Source: JACMRI01 sp043778625
GTDB taxonomy: Bacteria; Bacteroidota; Bacteroidia; UBA4408
Length of the DNA stretch: 37,899 nt
Reading direction: 5' to 3'
Assembly: GCA_043778625.1 (NCBI GenBank)
Contig: JAYWFU010000151.1
Coordinates: 1 to 37,899, forward strand
Positions 32,693 to 37,899 of this stretch are shown here, piece by piece. The first letter of the stretch is position 1. Every line of letters starts with the position of its first letter. Position numbers and translations under genes: made by a program. Under the pieces are notes generated by a model. It was not told where the DNA came from. It ran no database searches and saw only the letters and a program-made list of their open reading frames with translations.

Positions 32693-34520
32693 AGGGTATA
32701 ATAAGTGTTACGGCAGTGCCTGCGGGTTGGTTATTGGTGGTGTACAAATCGGTTATGGTGTAGCTGTAGGGTACACTTGGTTTTTCAAACTTGTTAAGTA
32801 ATGCCATGCGTTCGGTTATTATTGTTAATGCCTTAGAGTTGTGGTTACGTAAGCTATTAAACTGTTGTACGGCATTGCGCCCTAGGCCGTCGTCGGTTAT
32901 GGTACATGCCAATGCATTAGCGGTGTGCGGAGCAATAGTTAAGGTTACTTTGCCATTATCTGTTTTGTGTTTTAAACCATGGTTAAACGCATTTTCAACA
33001 AAGGGTTGTAGTAGCATGTGTGGTATTTTTACACGCTCGGTATCTAGGCTATCATCACTATTTATTTCGTAAAAATTTTTATCCGCATATCTGTAACACT
33101 CTAGTTCCATGTACTGGGTAAGGTGTCTTGTTTCATCGGCTAGCGATATTTTTTCGTTAAATGATTGATTTAGACTATTGCGTACTAGGGTAGCTAATTT
33201 ACTTAAATATTTAGCGGCCTTGTTTTTTTCGTTATCTAATATATAATAATGCAAGGCATTAAGCGAGTTAAACATAAAGTGCGGATTCATTTGGCTACGC
33301 AATAATTGCTGGTGTAGCGTGGCATGTTGTAGTTTTTGATTAGCATACTGCTTACGGTAGAACAACAACACAATGGTTAATATTAATACTAATAGCAAAG
33401 CAGTTATTAGCCCAATATATTTGCTACGTGTAAGTTGTTGTTGTTGTGCAAATTCTTTGAGTTGTTGCTGCTGCTGTTGCTGCTGTTGTGTCTCGTTAGT
33501 TTTTAACTGAAATAATTGTTCCTCAGCGTTTACTAATTGTTTGCATGTGTAGAAACTGTCTTGGCATACCGTGGCATATTTATAGTTATGTTGCTGTAAA
33601 GTTATTTTGTATTTGTCTGAATAACAAGATTCTTTTGTTAATATATCAATACCTTTTGTACTTATTGCTTTATCAAAATACAGTATAGCATTATCATAAT
33701 TTTTTATGGTCGCGTATAGTGTCGCTAAATTAAGATAGGAATCAATTTCCTCTTGTAATAAACGATGCCTTTTGCTGTATAGCAACGATTGTTTCATTAT
33801 GTCTATTGCTCTTGTATTTTCGTTAAATTTAATAGCCAAAATACGTGCATAAGATGCATTTATACCACAATTAAGTCCACTATCATTTACTAATTGCGCT
33901 GTTTTTTGAGCTTTTACTATGTAACACCATGCTAAGTTTGAATTATTTTCCAAATTATACAGTGCCTTGGTCTCTAAAAAAAAAGCAGTTTTAACAGTGT
34001 CTCTAGCTTGTTGAGCGGCATTGAGGCACAGAGCTAAGTACAAGCCGTTTTTTTTTGTGTTACCCAAGATACTTTCTATTTGAATAAGACACAAATAATA
34101 ACGCATTAACAACTTAGGTTGCTTTAATGCCTTACGATATATGTTGTTTTTGGTACAGATAGTTAAGTAGCGTTGAGCTTCAGTAATGTTGGGTGTTTGC
34201 AAACTAATGTTAGCAAGGTATAGATAGGCATTAACCGCCCAATCATGTTTATGATACTTGCTGGCTAAACGCAATACTTTTGAAGTAACCCTATATAGTT
34301 CTTTTACATTAGCATTACGCTGATAAATGTATAGCTGTAGCTCGTACAGCTGTATTAATTCAGTTGGGCTTAGCGCTTCGTTTAGTGCTTTACTGCAATA
34401 GGCTAAGCTACTATCGTAGTTGCTTAGTGTTTTTTGTTGGAGTGCGCATGTTAAATTACTGCTAGCTCCATGACCTGAGGAGCTATTTAGTAATACTAAC
34501 AAAAATAAAATTTTGTGCAC
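32685..34520 (-). CDS. TPR-containing sensor histidine kinase (His_kinase family)
   Basis: I use the GTG at 34520. An in-frame TAA lies immediately upstream, and no other start would preserve the hydrophobic N-terminus. The 611-residue protein has a signal-like start, TPR-type helices to about residue 340, and a glutamine tract of nine residues. One transmembrane segment (IGLITALLLVLILTIVLLFY) follows, then a kinase domain. The phosphoacceptor His is in QMNPHFMFNSLNALHYY, and the ATPase shows LLQPFVENAFNHG and CTITDDGLGRN. This is the LytS-like arrangement usual in Bacteroidota, with sensing through periplasmic TPRs. It pairs with the overlapping LytTR regulator. The signal sensed is unknown. 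Confidence 0.93.
   Translation of the reverse strand: MHKILFLLVLLNSSSGHGASSNLTCALQQKTLSNYDSSLAYCSKALNEALSPTELIQLYELQLYIYQRNANVKELYRVTSKVLRLASKYHKHDWAVNAYLYLANISLQTPNITEAQRYLTICTKNNIYRKALKQPKLLMRYYLCLIQIESILGNTKKNGLYLALCLNAAQQARDTVKTAFFLETKALYNLENNSNLAWCYIVKAQKTAQLVNDSGLNCGINASYARILAIKFNENTRAIDIMKQSLLYSKRHRLLQEEIDSYLNLATLYATIKNYDNAILYFDKAISTKGIDILTKESCYSDKYKITLQQHNYKYATVCQDSFYTCKQLVNAEEQLFQLKTNETQQQQQQQQQLKEFAQQQQLTRSKYIGLITALLLVLILTIVLLFYRKQYANQKLQHATLHQQLLRSQMNPHFMFNSLNALHYYILDNEKNKAAKYLSKLATLVRNSLNQSFNEKISLADETRHLTQYMELECYRYADKNFYEINSDDSLDTERVKIPHMLLQPFVENAFNHGLKHKTDNGKVTLTIAPHTANALACTITDDGLGRNAVQQFNSLRNHNSKALTIITERMALLNKFEKPSVPYSYTITDLYTTNNQPAGTAVTLIIPYD
33462..33488 (-). repeat. CAG/CAA glutamine tract in the sensor kinase gene
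   Basis: Nine consecutive Gln codons (mixed CAG and CAA on the minus strand) lie before a second short Gln run (QQQQ) and the transmembrane helix. The tract lies in the juxtamembrane linker. The mixture of codons reduces slippage, but the length may vary among strains. Confidence 0.9.
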
Positions 34521-34539
34521 TTATTTAATGTTTTATATG

Positions 34540-34569
34540 AGTTTACAATGCTAAATGGCATTGTAAACT
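34540..34569 (-). terminator. Hairpin after the tail-collar-like gene
   Basis: A 12-bp perfect stem, AGTTTACAATGC at 34540-34551 with its complement at 34558-34569, surrounds a 6-base loop. It lies 64 bases past the stop at 34633 and 20 bases before the kinase GTG. There is no strong U-run, so termination may be partial. Confidence 0.6.
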
Positions 34570-34632
34570 TATAACTAAATATGTGGTATTTTACTATTTT
34601 TTTAAATTCACACTATCAATTGTTAACATACA

Positions 34633-35856
34633 TTAAAATTTTATGCATGGCTTCATCGCCACGTTTCGTGGGCGTACTTTACCAGCATTATTATCTCCAG
34701 CACCGCCAAGCGTAGTAGCTGTACTTTGGTAAAAAGTATTATCAAGTCCTTCAGTTCCAGAATTACTTCCTGCTCCAGCCAGTACGCCATCAATATTACG
34801 CATTCCTACAGCATAAGTCCCTGTTGGATAACCTACATAATTGTCTATTAATATTCGTATAGCGGTAGCGTCTTGCGAACTACCCAATACACGTGCCGCA
34901 TCTACTCCACGCCCATTATCTGCACCACGTATAAATTCGCCACGTAAGTCAGGGAGTATGAACGTAGCACCACTACCCCCATACAGGTAGCCAATGGCAG
35001 CAAATAATTCAGCGTAAGTTGTAGTGCTTACGCTTTGCCCATTGCATTCGAGGTAGCCATTAGGGGCAGTAACGTTAGCAAAATAATCTACTGTGCCTGC
35101 GGGGTTATTAGCACAATCCCATTTGGCACCATCATATATGTATATTCCTTTAAGATTAGTATCATATACTTGTAAGCCTGCTATGGGGACTGCTATGGCT
35201 TTGCGCTGGATGCTTGTCATACGGGGCATTACAAAGCCTTGCGAGGTACTTGTTATATCAACTATTGCGCTAATGTTAGGCGTAGGTGTACCTATGCCTA
35301 CATTGCCACCAGTGGTTACCCGCATACGCTCCGTGTTGTTGGTGCGGGCTACAAAATCTTGTGCATCGGTAGTGCCTACAAAGTTAGTGGCTGGGGTAGT
35401 GCCTGCATTGCCTGTAAGTAACCACGCTGTACCACTACCTACACTTACCCACTTAGTGCCGTCCCAGTAGTAATAGCCAGGTTTTACATCGTTGGGGGCT
35501 ATACCTGCTGTGGCTGTGTTATACACCAATAGGCTGGTAAGTGGTGCAACTATTGGGGCTGCTACATTGCTAGCTGTTAGTGCCACACGGGGTAGCAATA
35601 CTCCTTTGCTGGTTGAGGCAACATCCAGCATGGCAGAGGCATCGGGAGTAGCACCTGTATTGCTTATGCCCACGTTTTGGGCAAGGGTAGTTAAAACTGA
35701 GCTAATAATTATTAGTAGACTTAGCAGAGTGCGAGCGTAGTGTATAACCCACCCCGCCCTAAAGGGCACCCCTCCAATGGAGGGGAATGCTGGGAGGGAT
35801 TGTGTTGGCGTGAATGTATTGTTGTAATTGCGTGGTGTGTTGGCTGTTGCGTTCAT
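34633..35856 (-). CDS. Secreted fibre-like protein with phage tail-collar domain
   Basis: The 407-residue protein has a long N-terminal leader whose hydrophobic core is LLSLLIIISSVLTTLAQ (44-60). Two copies of a Bacteroidota fibre/adhesin-type module follow (VGISNTGATPDASAMLDVA; VGIGTPTPNISAIVDITSTS). The C-terminal domain (about 255-407) resembles the phage tail-collar/microcystin-dependent-protein family, with DYFANVTAPNGYLECNGQSV, LPDLRGEFIRG and final NVAMKPCIKF. Unlike phage collar proteins it carries an export signal. There is no T9SS domain. An alternative GTG start at 35769 would give a normal-length signal peptide and lies within a G+C-rich repeat (35751-35789). The next fibre gene upstream has a related leader. 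Function as a surface fibre is inferred. Confidence 0.85.
   Translation of the reverse strand: MNATANTPRNYNNTFTPTQSLPAFPSIGGVPFRAGWVIHYARTLLSLLIIISSVLTTLAQNVGISNTGATPDASAMLDVASTSKGVLLPRVALTASNVAAPIVAPLTSLLVYNTATAGIAPNDVKPGYYYWDGTKWVSVGSGTAWLLTGNAGTTPATNFVGTTDAQDFVARTNNTERMRVTTGGNVGIGTPTPNISAIVDITSTSQGFVMPRMTSIQRKAIAVPIAGLQVYDTNLKGIYIYDGAKWDCANNPAGTVDYFANVTAPNGYLECNGQSVSTTTYAELFAAIGYLYGGSGATFILPDLRGEFIRGADNGRGVDAARVLGSSQDATAIRILIDNYVGYPTGTYAVGMRNIDGVLAGAGSNSGTEGLDNTFYQSTATTLGGAGDNNAGKVRPRNVAMKPCIKF
35751..35789. repeat. G+C-rich double-hairpin repeat, copy A, within a fibre leader
   Basis: The plus strand reads ACCCCGCCCTAAAGGGCACC followed by CCTCCAATGGAGGGGAATG. It contains two short hairpins, GCCC/GGGC and CCCCTCC/GGAGGGG. 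It encodes about residues 23-35 of the leader of the gene at 34633-35856 (peptide FPSIGGVPFRAGW) and supplies a GTG preceded by GGAGGG. Copies B and C lie at 37294-37333 and 37412-37449. Confidence 0.9.
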
Positions 35857-35877
35857 TATTTTTTGGATTTAGAGGAT

Positions 35878-35922
35878 AGATATTAGACAATACATATTAG
35901 ATGCTAAACAATAGATATTAGA
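35878..35922. repeat. Degenerate AGATATTAGA direct repeats
   Basis: AGATATTAGA occurs at 35878-35887 and 35913-35922, with ATATTAGA between them at 35894-35901. The stretch is A+T-rich and lies in the 108-base gap upstream of the 407-residue fibre gene. It may be a binding-site cluster or a simple low-complexity repeat. No -7 consensus is recognisable in this gap. Confidence 0.6.
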
Positions 35923-35964
35923 TTATAAATTAAGAGACGTTAGATTTTGGTTTGCTTAATTAAT

Positions 35965-37389
35965 TTAAGGGCAAGGTACTTGTTGGGTTATTAAGCTGCC
36001 TGTGGTGCTTACACTTAATTTCCAACATACGTTGCTACTGTCAATTAACACCACGCCTAACGAGGGTGCTGTTTTGTAGCCAATTTCGCCTCCTCCATTA
36101 ATTATTATTACTGGTGTAGTAGTGCCTGTGCCTGCTATTGCGGTAGTGTTGAGGTTGCTTGCGGGTGTCCATGTGGGGGCTATGCCTGCGCCTGCACTTG
36201 TTAATATTTCGCCTGCATTACCCGCTAATCCTGCCGGTTTAAGGTCAGTACCCAACTCCATGCTACCTGTGGTTTTTATGTTGCCTATCACATCTAATTT
36301 TTCACTTGGCAAAGTTTGCCCTATACCTACGTTACCAGTACCGCTTAGTACGGTTACACGCTCAGTGTTGTTGGTTATTATGTGTAGGTCTCTAGCGTTA
36401 ATTGTACCTAGCTTGTTAGCATTGGTGGTTAGGTTGCCTTTAAGTAACCACGCTTGGGCTGTAATGCTATCGGTAATGGTGTTAAGTATATTTGCCCCAC
36501 CTACATACAGGCTATCAAATTTTCCCCAGCCGCCAATAATAGTATCAGCTTTAATAGTGTTGGCATATAGGTAGTTAATAAATGCGCTATCAGCACGTAG
36601 TAGAGTGGTGTATATGCTATCGGCACGCAAATAATTAAGTACTATGGTGTCTTTAGTGTTAAGGTAGTTTTGCGAGATTTGTTTTATCAAACTATCAATA
36701 CTCACCCCTTTAATTACAAGGCTATCAAACTTGCCTAATTGTGCGTAAATACTATCTGTTACTATATAATGAGCGTATAGATAATTGGTAAATATGCTAT
36801 CGGTACGTAGTAGTTTAATGTAGGCACTGTCAGCCTTAATATAATTGCTTACAAGGTTTTTAATATAAGCACTATCAGCGGTAATGTAGGTGGCAAATAG
36901 ATTGTTGATAAGGGCAGTGTTTACCGTAAGATAATTAACAAAAATACTGTCGGCTTTTAGTAAATTAATAATAACGGTATCGCCATTATTACTTATACCT
37001 GTTGTGGTGGCAACACACATGCTTTTCCACATGCTGGCGGTGGTGTTATAATAATTAAAACAATTGTCAGTAGTGTTGTACACCAGCAAGCCATTGGGCG
37101 GGGTGGTTATGGCGTTCATTTGCACGGTGGTTAGCCGTGGTATTAGTAGACCTTTGTCGGTAGCCTGTAGCTCTAGTAGTGCCTTAGGGTTAGGTGTGGT
37201 AGTACCTATGCCCACGTTGTTTTGGGCTTGGGTGGTAGCTACAACCACTAGTAGTACTAAGGTAAGTAGAGTGCGGGCGTGGCGGTTAATACCACCCCGC
37301 CCTGCGGGCACCCCTCCAAAAAAGGAGGGGAATAACGTGGCGTGAGTGTAGTGGGGGTAATTGCGTGGTGTGGTAGCTGTTGCGTTCAT
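35965..37389 (-). CDS. Secreted fibre protein with strict five-residue-periodic stalk
   Basis: The 474-residue protein has a long leader (hydrophobic core LLTLVLLVVVATTQAQ, 41-56) and a fibre module with NNVGIGTTTPNPKALLELQA to about residue 125. A stalk of about 165 residues (146-310) follows, in which motifs such as ADSIF, ADSAY, TDSIY and FDSLV recur only at multiples of five residues. A second VGIGQTLPSEKLDVIGNI module and a C-terminal region ending CWKLSVSTTGSLITQQVPCP complete it. No T9SS sorting domain or catalytic motif is seen. Copy B of the G+C-rich repeat lies in the leader, with an alternative GTG start at 37311. A -7 box at 37498-37505 probably drives it. It is most likely a trimeric surface fibre. 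Confidence 0.85.
   Translation of the reverse strand: MNATATTPRNYPHYTHATLFPSFFGGVPAGRGGINRHARTLLTLVLLVVVATTQAQNNVGIGTTTPNPKALLELQATDKGLLIPRLTTVQMNAITTPPNGLLVYNTTDNCFNYYNTTASMWKSMCVATTTGISNNGDTVIINLLKADSIFVNYLTVNTALINNLFATYITADSAYIKNLVSNYIKADSAYIKLLRTDSIFTNYLYAHYIVTDSIYAQLGKFDSLVIKGVSIDSLIKQISQNYLNTKDTIVLNYLRADSIYTTLLRADSAFINYLYANTIKADTIIGGWGKFDSLYVGGANILNTITDSITAQAWLLKGNLTTNANKLGTINARDLHIITNNTERVTVLSGTGNVGIGQTLPSEKLDVIGNIKTTGSMELGTDLKPAGLAGNAGEILTSAGAGIAPTWTPASNLNTTAIAGTGTTTPVIIINGGGEIGYKTAPSLGVVLIDSSNVCWKLSVSTTGSLITQQVPCP
37294..37333. repeat. G+C-rich double-hairpin repeat, copy B, within a fibre leader
   Basis: The plus strand reads ACCCCGCCCTGCGGGCACCC then CTCCAAAAAAGGAGGGGAAT, matching copies A and C outside the loops. 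It encodes about residues 19-32 of the 474-residue fibre's leader (peptide LFPSFFGGVPAGRGG) and includes the alternative GTG. The flanks of copies A and B are also similar (for example AGAGTGCG on the left). Confidence 0.9.
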
Positions 37390-37411
37390 GGTGGTTGTTT
37401 TTTTAGTACCT

Positions 37412-37449
37412 ACCCCGCCCCAAAGGGCACCCCTCCAGTGGAGGTGAAT
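37412..37449. repeat. G+C-rich double-hairpin repeat, copy C, in the fibre 5' leader
   Basis: The plus strand reads ACCCCGCCCCAAAGGGCACC then CCTCCAGTGGAGGTGAAT. It lies 23 bases upstream of the ATG at 37389, between the start codon and the probable promoter, so on the RNA it would form hairpins in the 5' leader. Both stems are preserved, apart from one base in the second. Confidence 0.85.
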
Positions 37450-37497
37450 ATGTGGGTGTGAGTAGCTAATGGTTTATAATTGGTTTTACTCGATACT

Positions 37498-37505
37498 CAA
37501 ATATA
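37498..37505 (-). promoter_or_regulatory. -7 box for the 474-residue fibre gene
   Basis: The minus strand reads TATATTTG, matching TAnnTTTG, 109 bases before the ATG at 37389. This predicts a 5' leader of about 100 bases that includes repeat copy C. No -33 TTTG is obvious. Confidence 0.42.
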
Positions 37506-37513
37506 AATTAAAA

Positions 37514-37620
37514 TAATGGATAATGGATAATGGATAATGGATAATGGATAATTAGTTATCAAATACTGAGGGGGGTCTTAAATTATCAGTTATCCATTAT
37601 CAGTTATCCATTATTCATTA
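37514..37620. repeat. TAATGGA tandem repeat and complementary repeats, large inverted structure
   Basis: Five units of TAATGGA run from 37514 to 37548. About 35 bases later, two copies of a 14-base unit, TTATCAGTTATCCA (37583-37610), and two TTATTCA units run in the opposite sense. The two halves can pair imperfectly around a loop that contains GAGGGGGG. The right end includes the stop codon of the partial fibre gene, so the structure could act as its terminator. Such A+T repeats may vary in copy number. Confidence 0.8.
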
Positions 37621-37899
37621 TTCACTAATAACGCGCCAGTTTGTACCGTCGCTTTGAATAGTTAAGCGTTTTGTAAAGTTATAGCTTGAAACGTTGGTTG
37701 TTTCTGTCAATTTCAAAGGAATACTGAATGACAATGCGTTGGTTGTTTCATCTGATTTTGTAACGTAATAGATACGACCTGTACAAGTAGAAGCGGCTGG
37801 CAAAGTCAAAGCGATAGCACCCGAAGTACAGTTAGCGATAACAGTATAGTGTGTTGCATCTAATGTCAAAGCACCAGTTGTAGTCGTGATGCTCATACC
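37618..37899 (-). CDS. C-terminal fragment of a third fibre-like protein
   Basis: The reading frame is open to the window edge, so the true start is outside. An internal Met at 37896 should not be taken as the start. The visible 92 residues (SITTTTGALTLDATHYTVIA then NCTSGAIALTLPAASTCTGR and IYYVTKSDETTNALSFSIPL) are predicted beta-rich. They resemble the C-terminal tips of Bacteroidota fibre or phage-tail-like proteins, ending DGTNWRVISE. The stop codon lies inside the A+T repeat at 37514-37620. Together with the two complete genes downstream it makes a cluster of at least three fibre-like genes on one strand. Confidence 0.7.
   Translation of the reverse strand, partial: GMSITTTTGALTLDATHYTVIANCTSGAIALTLPAASTCTGRIYYVTKSDETTNALSFSIPLKLTETTNVSSYNFTKRLTIQSDGTNWRVISE

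Noticed and set aside
37514..37620. Possible CRISPR array
   Set aside because: The 7- and 14-base units are contiguous or nearly so, without unique spacers of constant length, and no cas gene is present.
34633..37899. Prophage remnant
   Set aside because: A tail-collar domain is present, but the genes carry export signals and no packaging, head, tail-tube, lysis or integrase genes accompany them in the window.

Overview
The window reads as chromosome from a member of the Bacteroidota. It is A+T-rich. Five predicted secreted proteins end in type IX secretion (T9SS) type A sorting domains. There is a LytTR regulator with a His_kinase-type sensor, and several -7 boxes match the Bacteroidota consensus TAnnTTTG. 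Shine-Dalgarno sequences are mostly absent. I see no rRNA, tRNA, CRISPR array, transposase or prophage structural block. The species cannot be fixed from the sequence alone.

Layout. (1) 199-5806, minus strand: a run ending in a hairpin, made of a glycosyltransferase, a PEBP-like protein, MsrA, a T9SS cargo protein, AsnS, a DUF423 membrane protein and a small secreted protein. (2) 5987-7300, plus: a DEAD-box RNA helicase, separated from the next block by a perfect 24-bp hairpin that can terminate both strands. (3) 7406-14931, minus: a fatty-acid beta-oxidation operon, with a MarR regulator, FadN-type hydroxyacyl-CoA dehydrogenase/enoyl-CoA hydratase, thiolase and acyl-CoA dehydrogenase. It is interrupted by a T9SS RCC1-like protein and a small lipoprotein. 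Divergent from it lie an outer-membrane porin and a membrane-bound SpoIIE/PP2C phosphatase (15019-17590). (4) 17759-23910, minus: three secreted T9SS proteins, namely a one-module and a three-module choice-of-anchor/PKD pair and an M43-type zinc protease. (5) 24044-25618, plus: SelO. (6) 25622-34520, minus: glycosyltransferase, WcaF-like acetyltransferase, MgtE, a lone metallo-beta-lactamase-fold protein, a TPR/PD40 envelope protein, CoaE and a LytTR two-component pair. (7) 34633-37899, minus: three secreted fibre-like genes, the last cut by the window edge.

How it fits together. Block 3 would import and oxidise fatty acids: porin for uptake, then FadE-like, FadN and FadA, with MarR as the likely lipid-responsive repressor. 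A palindrome, TATACATGTATA, sits on the start codons of both the porin and the operon lipoprotein and is a candidate operator. Blocks 4 and 7 are surface or secreted proteins.

The least ordinary region is block 7. One fibre has a stalk that keeps strict five-residue register for about 165 residues (33 units) without an indel. Both complete fibre genes carry a G+C-rich double-hairpin repeat inside an unusually long, related leader, and a third copy lies in the probable 5' leader RNA. I saw no convincing new multi-gene defence or mobile system.
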